DNA of 31,119 nucleotides from an uncultured Bacteroidales bacterium (lineage in GTDB: Bacteria > Bacteroidota > Bacteroidia > Bacteroidales > UBA932): contig CAKUXR010000032.1 of NCBI GenBank assembly GCA_934700615.1, forward strand, positions 1-31,119, given 5' to 3'. The position numbers and the translations under genes are program-made. The notes beneath the pieces were generated by a model, which was not told the origin of the DNA, ran no database searches, and saw nothing but the letters and a program-made list of their open reading frames with translations. This document shows, in pieces, positions 1 through 9,316 of the stretch (position 1 is the first letter of the stretch; every line of letters begins with the position of its first letter).

Positions 1-10
1 AATTGCAAAA

Positions 11-48
11 GCCCCAGAATCGCCATTACAGCGCTCTGGGGCCTTTAT
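11..48. terminator. Hairpin terminator of an off-window gene or bidirectional
   Basis: GCCCCAGA (11-18) pairs perfectly with TCTGGGGC (35-42), and CGC/GCG can pair inside the loop. The right side runs into CTTTATAT, and the left side, read on the minus strand, runs into TTTTGCAATT, so either strand could use it. It probably ends a gene lying to the left of the window. Confidence 0.55.
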
Positions 49-105
49 ATCTTAAAACCAAAGTGTCAAAGACAGGATGTTCATCCGCCCGTTTTAGAAA
101 AAATT

Positions 106-137
106 TTTGGAATTTTTCGGAACAATAACTACATTGT
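106..137 (+). promoter_or_regulatory. Possible Bacteroidota promoter for the FN3 lipoprotein
   Basis: A TTTG (106-109) is followed after 20 bp by TACATTGT (130-137). This resembles the Bacteroides -33 TTTG / -7 TAnnTTTG pair, with correct spacing but a poor -7 match. The next ATG is at 168. Confidence 0.25.
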
Positions 138-167
138 GAAAAACTGAACTTACAAACCATTTATACT

Positions 168-1202
168 ATGAACACCCATCTATTGAAATTCGCAGCCGTT
201 TCGCTGCTCGTCCTTGCCGCGGGATGCTCCAAGGACTCTGATCCAAGACCACTTGCTACTCCGGAGCCGAGATTCAAGGCACAAAGTACCGTAACGGAGT
301 ACGCCTTCTTCTGGAATCCTGTCGAACATGCAGACACATATTCATATAAGTTGGAGACTGCTGACGGGGTCGTCGTTGCAGAGAATGCCGCATATACCGA
401 GACACTCGTGACCATCTCTGACCTCAAGGAAGAAAGCACATACAACTTCCATGTGACTGCATTGAGCAAAAACAACCCGGACTACGCTCCTTCTGCTACT
501 GCCAGCGTGACATTCACGACAGGCGCCATCCCGAGAGTTGCCTCTCCGGAGTTCAAGAATTCATGCAAGACCGATGTCGGCGTATGCGTCACCTGGCTTC
601 CTTCTTCAGGAAAGTTCAGTTATGACATCGCCGCAAAGGATGCTCCCGAGACCAGTCTCGATGCGGCGACCATCGAAGATCCTTATGTGACATTCGCAGG
701 ATTGAAGCCTGGAACCTCTTACATATTGAAGGTCAAGAATTTGGCTGAAGAAGGTTCCGGATATTCAGATTCCAAGGAGAGCGTTTTCGAGTTCACAACC
801 GAGCCGGCTGCCACAACGCCTTGGACTGAGGTCGTTTTCGAGTTCCGTCCATTGGCGGAGAAGAATACGATTTTCTGCCACAACGTTCCGAACAGCGCCG
901 TCGAGCACTATTATTCAACTACTGAAGACCACAATGTCATCGGAAGCGGCCAGGCAGACGAGGCCACATACGCCAAGTACCTGATTTTCGACTATGAGGA
1001 CAATGTCCCCGGCATTTACTGCGACTATCCTCTGAACAAGTTCGGAAACGGTGCCGTAGGCTGGAAGAAGGGAGACAAACTTTTCTATGCGGTGGTGAGC
1101 GCCGACAAGGGAGAAAAGACGAAGACCACCAACTGGTTCTACGTCGAGATGCCGGAAAAAGCGGACGAAGACATCATAATCCTGGATTCCCATAAGAAGT
1201 AA
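168..1202 (+). CDS. Surface lipoprotein with two fibronectin type III-like domains
   Basis: The 344-residue product begins with a short lipoprotein signal ending in LAAGC, with the lipidated Cys at about residue 20 followed by SKDSD, a Bacteroidota-like surface-export context. Two FN3-like beta-sandwich repeats follow. Residues about 28-118 contain the TYSYKLETADG strand and end in the typical VTFTTG strand, and residues about 122-212 end in FEFTTE. The C-terminal about 130 residues (an aromatic-rich beta region with GWKKGDKLFYAVVSADKG) match no family I can name. There are no catalytic motifs. The gene stands alone, convergent with the starch PUL, and the operon's terminator lies between the two. 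A binding or adhesion role is inference. The start is the only ATG that gives an intact signal peptide. Confidence 0.8.
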   Translation: MNTHLLKFAAVSLLVLAAGCSKDSDPRPLATPEPRFKAQSTVTEYAFFWNPVEHADTYSYKLETADGVVVAENAAYTETLVTISDLKEESTYNFHVTALSKNNPDYAPSATASVTFTTGAIPRVASPEFKNSCKTDVGVCVTWLPSSGKFSYDIAAKDAPETSLDAATIEDPYVTFAGLKPGTSYILKVKNLAEEGSGYSDSKESVFEFTTEPAATTPWTEVVFEFRPLAEKNTIFCHNVPNSAVEHYYSTTEDHNVIGSGQADEATYAKYLIFDYEDNVPGIYCDYPLNKFGNGAVGWKKGDKLFYAVVSADKGEKTKTTNWFYVEMPEKADEDIIILDSHKK

Positions 1203-1238
1203 GGTCAATGTTTTTCTGCAGAGACCCTGCAGGAACCA

Positions 1239-1276
1239 TAAAAAAAGCGGTGCGTGAACCAAAACCACGCACCGCT
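1239..1276 (-). terminator. Intrinsic terminator of the starch PUL operon
   Basis: A perfect 11-bp stem (1246-1256 with 1266-1276, 9-nt loop) is followed on the minus strand by seven T residues. It lies 22 bp beyond the GH97 stop, so it ends the long minus-strand operon. On the plus strand there is no T-run, so it is probably one-directional. Confidence 0.85.
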
Positions 1277-1297
1277 GTCATAATATGATATCAGTTG

Positions 1298-3517
1298 TTA
1301 TTTCTCTCTGAACTCGATGGCAAATCCGCCTCCGCGGGCCATGAATACAGGAATCACGCTCTCAGATGTAACCTCCTGCTCTGTAATCACATAAGCCTGA
1401 GGATTCTTCTGATAGTCAGCATCAGGAGCATCGGCATAAATCTTGGCCACGTATGTCTTTCCAGGGTCGAGGAAGTTCATCGGGACATCCAGTGTCCTGC
1501 TGTTTTCGTCAGTCACGCCGCCGGCGAACCATTGGCCTGACTTCTTGGCCTTGCGGGCTACGACGATATAGTCACCCGGCTCCGCAAGAAGATATTTGCT
1601 CTTCTGCCAATCCACTGCGACATCCTTGATGAACTGGAACGCATCAGCGAACTGCTCGTAATGCTCAGGGAAATCAGCAGCCATCTGGAGAGGCGAATAC
1701 ATCGTAAGATAAAGGGCGAGCTGGTTTGCGATAGTAGCATTGACCTTGGACGTATTCGAGCAGAACTTGGAGAGGTCCATTTCGAAGATGCCAGGGGTGA
1801 AGTCCATCGGACCGCCGTTGAGACGGGTGAAAGGAAGAATAGTCACATGCATTGGTTCTGTTCCGCCAAACGCCTGATACTCAGTTCCTCTCGCGCTCTC
1901 GTTGCCGACGAGGTTAGGGTAGGTGCGGCAGAGACCGGTCGGGCGGACAGCCTCATGGGCATTGACCATGATATGGTGCTTCGCAGCTTCCTTCACGGCA
2001 TAGAGATAGTGGTTGTTCAGCCACTGTCCGTAGTGATGCTCGCCGAGAGGCAGGATATCACCCACGTAACCGCTCTTCACGGCATCATAGCCGTATTTCT
2101 CCATAAGGTTGTAGGCCGCATCCATGTGTCTCTCGTAATTGCGTACAGATGAGGAGGTTTCATGATGCATGAGAAGTTTCACGCCCTTGGAATGCGCATA
2201 CTCGTTCAGAGCCTTGATGTCGAAATCAGGGTAAGGGGTCACGAAATCGAAGACGTAATCCTTGTTGCAGTTTGCCCAGTCTTCCCAGCCGACATTCCAG
2301 CCTTCTACCAGAACCTCGTCAAAGCCATGCTTGGCGGCGAAGTCGATATAGCGGCGCACATTTTCATTGTTCGCCGAGTGCTTGCCGTTTGGCTTGGCTT
2401 TAGAATAGTCGGAAACGCCTAGGTGAATAGAAGAGAAGTCATCGGTATATGCCCAGGTGCCTTTTCCGGAAATCATCTCCCACCATACGCCGACATATTT
2501 CACAGGGTGAATCCATGAAACATCATCATAGGCGCAAGGCTCATTAAGGTTCAGCACAAGTCTGGATTCCAGCTGTTTACAAGCATTGTCCACGACTTGG
2601 ACAGTTCTCCACGGGCTCTTGCAAGGTATCTGGAGACGGCCGCGCCATCCCTCGGCGTCAGGTGTAAGTTCAGTTTTGAAGGTCAAAGTAGCAGGGTCGA
2701 GATCAAGGTGCATGCAGGAATAGTCCACCAGAGCAGCCTCATGTATATTCACGTAGAGGCCCTCGTCAGTCTTCATCTGAAGAGAAGTCTGCACACCTGT
2801 CATTGAAAATGGAGTCTGTGAAGAGTTGCCGCACATAGAAGTTTCCATCCTTGACTTGATTTCGCTCAAGCGGGACACGGTGTACTGATATTCCTGAGTA
2901 TCGTAATCGCCTGGTATCCAGATGGCTGTATAGTCTCCGCCCATAGCGAACTCAGTCATTTCATCCTTGATCACAAAATAGGTCAGGCCCTTCTGCTCAG
3001 GGAACTCATAACGGAAACCGAGGCCATCATCGAAAAGACGGAAGCGCACGGTCATGCGCTTGTCGGAAGATGCCTGTACAAGATTGACAGCCAACTCGTT
3101 ATAATGGTTACGAATCTCGGACTCCTCACCCCATACAGGCTGCCAGGTCTCATCGAATGTGCATGTGTCAATGCTTTCTACCTTGAATCCGTCATGGAAA
3201 GACCAGCATGGCTTATCATCCACTTTCTGGATATCCTTGTCCCCGAAAACGATCTTCTGGGCCTTGAGCACACCGCGCATCTCATATCCGAGATGACTCG
3301 GCCTGATCACGGCAGTCTCACCGTAATTCAGTGAATACATGGGACTTCCATCCGGCGCAATACCGAATTTCATGGAGAGGTTTCCGTCCGGAGATTTCAG
3401 GACAGAGACGTCGGAAAGTTCAGCCGCAGTCTGGCCTGAGCCGCCGCAGGACTGTGTCAATGCCGATGCCGCGCAAATCGCAGCACCCGCAAAAAGCACT
3501 TTTTTCAAAAGGTTCAT
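1298..3517 (-). CDS. susB: SusB-like GH97 alpha-glucosidase (inverting type)
   Basis: This 739-residue protein (B. thetaiotaomicron SusB is about 738) has an N-terminal export signal with a Cys in ALTQSCGG, so it may be a lipoprotein or simply periplasmic. The GH97 N-terminal beta-sandwich comes first, then the (beta/alpha)8 domain, then a C-terminal beta domain. The Glu residues known in SusB are all present with a constant offset of 14: E453 in MHHETSS (SusB E439), E522 in NAHEAVRP (E508) and E546 in GTEYQ (E532). The HHE base places it in the inverting, calcium-dependent alpha-glucosidase branch and not the retaining alpha-galactosidase branch. It would release glucose from maltodextrins in the periplasm. 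It is the last gene of the operon, 23 bp after the SusA-like gene. Confidence 0.93.
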   Translation of the reverse strand: MNLLKKVLFAGAAICAASALTQSCGGSGQTAAELSDVSVLKSPDGNLSMKFGIAPDGSPMYSLNYGETAVIRPSHLGYEMRGVLKAQKIVFGDKDIQKVDDKPCWSFHDGFKVESIDTCTFDETWQPVWGEESEIRNHYNELAVNLVQASSDKRMTVRFRLFDDGLGFRYEFPEQKGLTYFVIKDEMTEFAMGGDYTAIWIPGDYDTQEYQYTVSRLSEIKSRMETSMCGNSSQTPFSMTGVQTSLQMKTDEGLYVNIHEAALVDYSCMHLDLDPATLTFKTELTPDAEGWRGRLQIPCKSPWRTVQVVDNACKQLESRLVLNLNEPCAYDDVSWIHPVKYVGVWWEMISGKGTWAYTDDFSSIHLGVSDYSKAKPNGKHSANNENVRRYIDFAAKHGFDEVLVEGWNVGWEDWANCNKDYVFDFVTPYPDFDIKALNEYAHSKGVKLLMHHETSSSVRNYERHMDAAYNLMEKYGYDAVKSGYVGDILPLGEHHYGQWLNNHYLYAVKEAAKHHIMVNAHEAVRPTGLCRTYPNLVGNESARGTEYQAFGGTEPMHVTILPFTRLNGGPMDFTPGIFEMDLSKFCSNTSKVNATIANQLALYLTMYSPLQMAADFPEHYEQFADAFQFIKDVAVDWQKSKYLLAEPGDYIVVARKAKKSGQWFAGGVTDENSRTLDVPMNFLDPGKTYVAKIYADAPDADYQKNPQAYVITEQEVTSESVIPVFMARGGGFAIEFREK

Positions 3518-3540
3518 ATCAATGTCAATTTACGTTAATT

Positions 3541-5472
3541 CTATTTGCGCTTATACTCTACGACCAGAGCCTTTCGCGGACCGACAACCGTAGAATCATT
3601 GATCTCTACCGCCTCGCCGGTCATCACATCGCGGCCGTCAGACAGGCCGTCTGCGATTTCCGCATAGTGTGACCACGGAATCGTCTTGCGGCCACGGGAG
3701 TTATTGATGAAGACGAACACGGCCTCGTCCGCATTGTAACGGAAATAAGCATAGGTGTTGTCCCTCGACAGGAAATGGAGGGTCTTGCCGTCATGAATCA
3801 CGCCCTTGTTCCGTCTCCACTGGAAAAGTTTGCGGGTAAAGTCGTGAAGGTCAGCAATCTGACCGGCCGGAACAGGCTTGCCGTCGGTTCCTGTCAATGC
3901 TGCCTTGCGTCCTTCTTCCGTGAACCAGTTTTCCTTGTCACCTGACCATCCGCCAGGGAAATCCACACGGAGACCGCCATGGCCCTGGCTCTTGTCCTTG
4001 GAAACGAACATCATCTCGTCGCCGGCGAAAATCTGAGGGAAACCGCGCATGGTGGCCATCATGGTCATCACAATCTTCATCCTGTCAGGATTCTGCCTTA
4101 CTACATCTCCGATACGGTCAGTATCATGGTTTCCAGGGAAAATCATCATCTTGGAGAGGTCATGATATACGAAATCATGTGACAGACAATCATATACTTT
4201 GGTCATGCCGGCGCCCCACTGAGAGGAATCCGTAGGAACTCCTGCACAAATCGCATCGTACAGAGGGAAGTCCATTATAGACGGGAGATTGGAATTGAAT
4301 CCATCTTTATTCTCATTATCAGCCTGCCAGTAAGCGAGTTGCGGGATAGAAGAAGTCCAGCACTCCCCTACGATATTGAAGTTAGGATACTCTTTACGGA
4401 CAGCCTTGCACCATCTGCTCATCGGTTCCTTCTCATTGTACGGATAGGTGTCAACCCTGAATCCGTCAAGTCCGGCATATTCGATCCACCAGATCGCCCA
4501 CTGCTGGAAATACTTGAGAGTGAAAGGATTGTCAAGGTTCATGTCCGGCATTGAAGGAACGAACCAGCCGCTTTCCTGGAGATACAGGTCATACTTGGAG
4601 GCATTAGGATCCATGTTGGTAGAGAAACATACATTGGTTCCGGTATATTCCGGAAACTGGTGGATCCAATCCTTAAAAGGAAGATCCTTCATCCACCAAT
4701 GCGCTGTACCACAATGATTTGTCACGATATCCATCACTACTTTCAAGCCTTTCTCATGAGACTTGGACACAAACTCACGATACAGTTCATTGGAACCGAA
4801 ACGCGGGTCAATGTGATAGTAATCCGAGCAGGCATAGCCATGATATGAGCCGTCCGGCTCATTGTCTTCCAGAAGCGGAGTGCACCAGATCGTAGTCGCA
4901 CCGAGATCCTCGATATAATCAAGATGGTCAATGATACCCTGGATATCTCCTCCATGACGGCCGAAAAGCGCCTCACGATTTGCCTTTTCAGTGGTGTTGT
5001 CCGTATTGTCCCCTGAAGGATTCCCATTCGCAAAGCGGTCCGGCATAATGAGATATACCATATCCGCAGAAGTGTAGCTCTTTCTCTGGGCAGAACCGGA
5101 TTCACGGGCTGCAATCTCATACGGATACTTGAATGCCTGCTTTCCGTCTTTGCTGAACACAAGATAATAGGTTCCAGGTTCAGCATCCTTGAGGATATTG
5201 ACGTCAACGAACAGATAGTTCGGGCTGTCGGCCTTCTGTATAGCATTGACCTTCACCCCTTTGCCTCCTTCGATTGTGACGTTGTATCCTGAAATGTTCT
5301 CGCCCTGTACGAGAAGCTGGAGCGGGGTTTTCATCCCCACCCACCATGAAAGCGGTTCGACTCTGGTGACCTGTGTCAAATCTGCATCAGAGACAGAATC
5401 CGGTACGAAAGCTGTGTTTCCGGCACAAGCCGTCAGCATTACTGCCGTCATAATTCCAAATACTCTTTTCAT
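3541..5472 (-). CDS. susA: SusA-like GH13 neopullulanase/cyclomaltodextrinase
   Basis: The reading frame runs upstream of 5472, but the ATG there gives a proper lipoprotein signal ending MLTACAG, so this start is chosen (643 residues). Residues about 25-125 form the Ig-like cyclomaltodextrinase N-domain. The GH13 barrel follows with all four conserved regions: DIVTNH, GFRVD (nucleophile D341), VGECW (acid/base E370) and PGNHD (D450). A C-terminal beta domain ends the protein. Family knowledge: SusA-type enzymes cut alpha-1,4 bonds of pullulan and maltodextrins in the periplasm. The gene lies 59 bp after GH53 and 23 bp before GH97, all co-directional. Its exact product specificity cannot be read from the sequence. 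Confidence 0.92.
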   Translation of the reverse strand: MKRVFGIMTAVMLTACAGNTAFVPDSVSDADLTQVTRVEPLSWWVGMKTPLQLLVQGENISGYNVTIEGGKGVKVNAIQKADSPNYLFVDVNILKDAEPGTYYLVFSKDGKQAFKYPYEIAARESGSAQRKSYTSADMVYLIMPDRFANGNPSGDNTDNTTEKANREALFGRHGGDIQGIIDHLDYIEDLGATTIWCTPLLEDNEPDGSYHGYACSDYYHIDPRFGSNELYREFVSKSHEKGLKVVMDIVTNHCGTAHWWMKDLPFKDWIHQFPEYTGTNVCFSTNMDPNASKYDLYLQESGWFVPSMPDMNLDNPFTLKYFQQWAIWWIEYAGLDGFRVDTYPYNEKEPMSRWCKAVRKEYPNFNIVGECWTSSIPQLAYWQADNENKDGFNSNLPSIMDFPLYDAICAGVPTDSSQWGAGMTKVYDCLSHDFVYHDLSKMMIFPGNHDTDRIGDVVRQNPDRMKIVMTMMATMRGFPQIFAGDEMMFVSKDKSQGHGGLRVDFPGGWSGDKENWFTEEGRKAALTGTDGKPVPAGQIADLHDFTRKLFQWRRNKGVIHDGKTLHFLSRDNTYAYFRYNADEAVFVFINNSRGRKTIPWSHYAEIADGLSDGRDVMTGEAVEINDSTVVGPRKALVVEYKRK

Positions 5473-5531
5473 AACAAAAATATTATTTTTATTCAAGATT
5501 CGCAAGTCAGATAACTTGCTGAGTTTTTGCG

Positions 5532-6587
5532 CTAATCGGCAGGTTTGGCGAAAGGTGAAAGGGCAATGGTCGGCTTACCGTCATTGAAAGCACCGAGAGC
5601 ATAGCCGTTGCGGGCAGGCTCGGACTCCGGTTCCCAATAGAAGATGCCCTTGAAACGCTTCACGTCTTTCAGTCCGTTCCACAAAGCTTCGAGCGCCTCC
5701 TTTCCTTTCTGAGGCTCGGCTGCCGGCATTCCGAACTCTACCAGCATCACATCCCTATTGCAAGTCTTTATCAGCTGAGGAATATTGGCAATCGCCTGAT
5801 TTACTTTCTCTTCCCAAGGTTCGAATGAGTTAGTTTCCTCATTCCAGTATGAAGGGTACAGCGACAGGCCGATCATATCGTATTTCACGCCGGTATTCGC
5901 CATGAGAGAATAGAACCACTGGAGGGTATCCATATTCCATGCATTGTCAATGTGAAGGATGACCGATGCCTTGGGATAAATGCTCTTGACCTTGTCCGCA
6001 CCGGCCTTGAAAAGTTTGGCGAAGCCGGAAGCGCTTTCGCCCTTGACACGTCCCTTCTCCCAGAGCATACCGTTGGTCACCTCGTTTCCAACCTGCACCC
6101 ATGCAACATCTACCCCATTATCTTTCAATGCATTGAGGACATCTGAAGTATGGTCAGCCACGGCTTTCGCCATAGCATCCAGATCATATGATTCCCATGC
6201 CTTAGGAACAATTTGCTTGCCCGGATCAGCCCAGGTATCAGAATAATGGAAATCGATCATTATCTTCATACCGAGGTCCTTGGCCCTCAGGCATTTCTTC
6301 AGGACATCTTCCTTGCTATTCCACACATCCTCAGGATTTACCCACACCCTGAAGCGCAACGAATTGAACCCCAGAGACTTCATAAGAGCAGGGCAATCCA
6401 TCTCCGTACCGGAAGCGGTATAGAACTTATAGCCTTTCTTTTCCATCTCCGTGTACCAGCCGATGTCGGCGCCCTTCGCGAAAGCCGGTTTCGTCGTCTG
6501 ACCACCATCGGAATTGGACTCGTTCTGTCCGCAAGATGACAGTGTCATAACAGCCAAGACACACAATGTCTTAATCATATTTTTCAT
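5532..6587 (-). CDS. GH53 endo-beta-1,4-galactanase, lipoprotein
   Basis: The ATG at 6587 gives a lipoprotein signal (VMTLSSCGQN) and a 351-residue enzyme, a normal length for GH53. The frame extends to a TTG at 6596, which is less likely. Motifs in order are the N-terminal ADIGWYTEM strand, SLRFRVWVNP, DFHYSDTWADPG, the acid/base E169 in VGNEVTNG and the nucleophile E284 in LVEFGMPA, all in family positions. GH53 enzymes cleave beta-1,4-galactan, the pectic arabinogalactan I side chain. Its place between two GH13 genes in a starch operon, 16 bp behind one and 59 bp ahead of the other, implies co-transcription with starch genes. The biological reason is unknown: it may clear galactan around starch granules, or it may have shifted in specificity. 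Confidence 0.92.
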   Translation of the reverse strand: MKNMIKTLCVLAVMTLSSCGQNESNSDGGQTTKPAFAKGADIGWYTEMEKKGYKFYTASGTEMDCPALMKSLGFNSLRFRVWVNPEDVWNSKEDVLKKCLRAKDLGMKIMIDFHYSDTWADPGKQIVPKAWESYDLDAMAKAVADHTSDVLNALKDNGVDVAWVQVGNEVTNGMLWEKGRVKGESASGFAKLFKAGADKVKSIYPKASVILHIDNAWNMDTLQWFYSLMANTGVKYDMIGLSLYPSYWNEETNSFEPWEEKVNQAIANIPQLIKTCNRDVMLVEFGMPAAEPQKGKEALEALWNGLKDVKRFKGIFYWEPESEPARNGYALGAFNDGKPTIALSPFAKPAD

Positions 6588-6603
6588 ATTTCTCAAGTGT
6601 CAA

Positions 6604-9189
6604 TTATTCAAATATAATCAATTTAAACTCACCGGGAGCAAGATTTACGGTAAGGGAATTGTGCCCGTCCTTGTCCTTGGTCACTTTGTAGGTGTCCGAA
6701 CCGAATGCCGGATAATCCTTCCAGGTTCCCGATTTCGGCAACCATGCGGTGATATCTTTCTTTGCCAATGAGAAATTGCCGATGACAGCAAATGACTTCC
6801 CGTCCACGGAACCGTAAACAAACCTTCCGTCATCCCAATTGCCGTCACTTACATACCAAGTAAAATCAGCATCAGAAGAGAAGAAACGAGGATTCTCCTT
6901 ACGGAATTTCATCAATGAAGAGTATGTGTCGTGGAGGGCCTTTCGGTCTGCATCCTCCAGATAATCCCAATGAACAGGCTTCTTGCCGGTTCTGCCATTT
7001 TCTTCAATAGAGATGTCATATCCGAGTTCCTCGAACTGCCATATCATCTTAGGTCCTGGCACAGTGAAGAAGAATGCCGCATTCAGGGCATCACGTTTCA
7101 TTCTTGCCGACAAGTTAGACTTGCCGCTGATGCCAGAGGCACCGTCAGTAAGCGCCTTGTAGGCAGTCCTTTCTTCATCATGACTTTCCATGAATCCGAC
7201 ATAGGCGCCGAAAGGCATTGAGGAACCCGTCCAGAGTCCTTCGAAGTTGCTTCCTGAAGACTTGCCCATTGCTGACTGGCAATATGCATTGTTGAGATTT
7301 CTCCAGACCTTTGCACCAGCATTGGCAAGAGCCTTTTCTTCGCGGGTCTCGCAGAAATGTTCGAGAATCACGACGGCATCCGGATTGTGGCTCTTCACGC
7401 TCTTGGTGTAGTCTGTCAGGATGTCCACGCGGCTCTGGTCGTAGTTGGAAGCGGTTCCTTCGTCGCTCTTCTTGTTTGTGAAGCCTTTGGTGAGGTCAAA
7501 ACGGAAACCATCGACATGATACTCGTCCATCAGATAGTTCAAGCTTTCCTTGACATGCTCACGGAAAGGCATATACTCGTGATTCCAGTCATGGAATACG
7601 CTGTATGGGTGCGGCGCATCGACATTGAACCACGGATTGTTGGAAGCGGTCTTGTTATTGGCGGAATCCCAGTAAAGCTTGGCGTAAGGATGAGCCCCGG
7701 TCGCCTGATTATAAACGACATCCACGATTACGGCCATGCCTTTCGCATGACATTCGTCAATGAACTGCTTGTACATTTTGCGTGTTCCGTAAGCCTTGTC
7801 CAGGGCAAAATATGAGCATGGATTGTAACCCCAGCTGTCATTTCCGTCAAATTCCTGTACAGGCATCAGTTCTACGGCATTGACACCGAGCGAAGACAGA
7901 TAATCGAGCTTTCCGAGGGCTCCCGGTATGTCTCCGGTAGAAGTGAAATCGCGGAAATGCATTTCGTAGATCACGAGATCGTCCTGGTCGGCAATCTTGA
8001 AGCCGGTGCTGGTCCATGCGTAGGTATCTTTGTTGACCTTGAAAGCAGATACAAGTCCGCTTGTGCCCTTAGGATATTCCGGAAGATCAGGGTAAGTCGA
8101 TGACGAGATGTACTTGTCGTTGGATCCGTCATAGACGATTTCAGTGTAAGGGTCATGGATACGGAAAGACGAGCCGTCCTTGTCCACGACATAGTACTGG
8201 AACATGTATTCCTTGTCCGGGTCCACGTTTGTCATCGTGTACCACCAGCAGCCTGCGGCATCGTCACGCTTCATGGAATAGTCGTTGGAACGCTGCCACT
8301 TGGAGAATTCTCCTGTCACATAACAGTATTCATGGCATTTGCCCTTGTTGTCGAGGTCGCGCAAAACCAGTGTCACGCTGCCGTCAGAGTTATAATTGAT
8401 GCCGTCATGAAGTCCGGAAGGCATTGTTTCCTTGACGACCGGAGCAGGTTCGAAGACGAATTTCTCATCTTTGACATTGACAAACAAATCATCGGTCTGG
8501 AGTTTACCGTCGGCGCTACGCACGACTACACCGATCTTGTTTACTGGCGATTCGCCGGAAGCGAACCATTCCCTGACGGAAGGTTCGAGCTGAAGTTTCC
8601 AGAGATTGCTTTCCTCACACGGCTGCCACCTGCATTTGTCAATGTTCTTGTCCCACTCAGACTGGACATACATCCATTCAGCCTCAACGATTCCGATGTG
8701 GGCGTAAAGGTCCTCGTGGTAGTCATAGAACGGAGAAGACTTGTCCGCCCTGTAATAAAGTACGCATGGGGAGTCTGCTTCCGGCAATTCAGGTATCGCG
8801 AAAAGTCCTGTAGCTGAAGGATTTATAAGTTCATCTACAGGATGCTGTGTCACCTTCACGACAGCTGATTTGTATCCGGATGCGGAAAAAGTGATGGTCG
8901 CGGTCCTCAGTTCCTTGTTGTTTTCGGTAACATTGACGGTAATTTCGCCTGAACCGGTTCCTGATGTCTTGTCTATTTCAAGCCAATCATTCTTGGAAAC
9001 CACTGCTTTCCACTGCGAAGCATTTGTCTTCAGTTCCAATGTCTGAGAGGATGCGGCTTTGGTAAAATATAAGGCATCCGGTGTAACCTGCAGTTTCTTT
9101 CCCTGCTGGACTTGTTCCTCCTTGCTGCAGGAAAAGAGTGCCGACAGACACAGAACTGACAGGACAAAAAATCTTGTAATGTTTTTCAT
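6604..9189 (-). CDS. BACON-CBM48-GH13 surface amylase/pullulanase lipoprotein
   Basis: The ATG at 9189 gives MKNITRFFVL and a lipobox LFSCSK with acidic/charged residues after the Cys, as in surface-exposed lipoproteins (861 residues). A BACON-like domain (about 25-120, with DWLEIDKTSGTGSGEITV) comes first. It is followed by a pullulanase-type N domain and a CBM48-like module (about 260-360), then the GH13 barrel: DVVYNQ, GFRFD (D565), ILEHF (E610) and ESHDEE (D671). Region I carries Gln where most GH13 enzymes have His (DxxxNH). I believe this also occurs in some related Bacteroidota enzymes. The protein probably takes the place of SusG as the starting endo-acting enzyme at the cell surface. 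Amylase versus pullulanase activity is not decidable here. Confidence 0.9.
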   Translation of the reverse strand: MKNITRFFVLSVLCLSALFSCSKEEQVQQGKKLQVTPDALYFTKAASSQTLELKTNASQWKAVVSKNDWLEIDKTSGTGSGEITVNVTENNKELRTATITFSASGYKSAVVKVTQHPVDELINPSATGLFAIPELPEADSPCVLYYRADKSSPFYDYHEDLYAHIGIVEAEWMYVQSEWDKNIDKCRWQPCEESNLWKLQLEPSVREWFASGESPVNKIGVVVRSADGKLQTDDLFVNVKDEKFVFEPAPVVKETMPSGLHDGINYNSDGSVTLVLRDLDNKGKCHEYCYVTGEFSKWQRSNDYSMKRDDAAGCWWYTMTNVDPDKEYMFQYYVVDKDGSSFRIHDPYTEIVYDGSNDKYISSSTYPDLPEYPKGTSGLVSAFKVNKDTYAWTSTGFKIADQDDLVIYEMHFRDFTSTGDIPGALGKLDYLSSLGVNAVELMPVQEFDGNDSWGYNPCSYFALDKAYGTRKMYKQFIDECHAKGMAVIVDVVYNQATGAHPYAKLYWDSANNKTASNNPWFNVDAPHPYSVFHDWNHEYMPFREHVKESLNYLMDEYHVDGFRFDLTKGFTNKKSDEGTASNYDQSRVDILTDYTKSVKSHNPDAVVILEHFCETREEKALANAGAKVWRNLNNAYCQSAMGKSSGSNFEGLWTGSSMPFGAYVGFMESHDEERTAYKALTDGASGISGKSNLSARMKRDALNAAFFFTVPGPKMIWQFEELGYDISIEENGRTGKKPVHWDYLEDADRKALHDTYSSLMKFRKENPRFFSSDADFTWYVSDGNWDDGRFVYGSVDGKSFAVIGNFSLAKKDITAWLPKSGTWKDYPAFGSDTYKVTKDKDGHNSLTVNLAPGEFKLIIFE

Positions 9190-9243
9190 TATAAATTCGA
9201 GTTTCACAAGCACTGGCTTGAGATACTATATCCAGTAATTTTC

Positions 9244-9280
9244 AAAAAGGGCAGGCCTTTCCTTAGCGCAGGGCCTGCCC
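9244..9280 (-). terminator. Intra-operon intrinsic terminator/attenuator
   Basis: A 9-bp GC-rich perfect stem, GGGCAGGCC (9249-9257) with GGCCTGCCC (9272-9280), is followed on the minus strand by TTTTT (9248-9244). It sits in the longest gap of the operon (127 bp), between the SusF-like gene and the GH13 gene. Partial termination would make the binding/transport genes more abundant than the hydrolases. No clear new promoter was found downstream of it. Confidence 0.75.
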
Positions 9281-9316
9281 GGATTATCGAATGCTCATTA
9301 CGAGCGTAATCTCAAA

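Noticed and set aside
1207..1235. Second hairpin (CTGCAG...CTGCAG) between the convergent lipoprotein and PUL ends
   Set aside because: The stem is only about 6 bp, each half is itself palindromic, and there is no T-run behind it. The 11-bp stem next to it is the real terminator.
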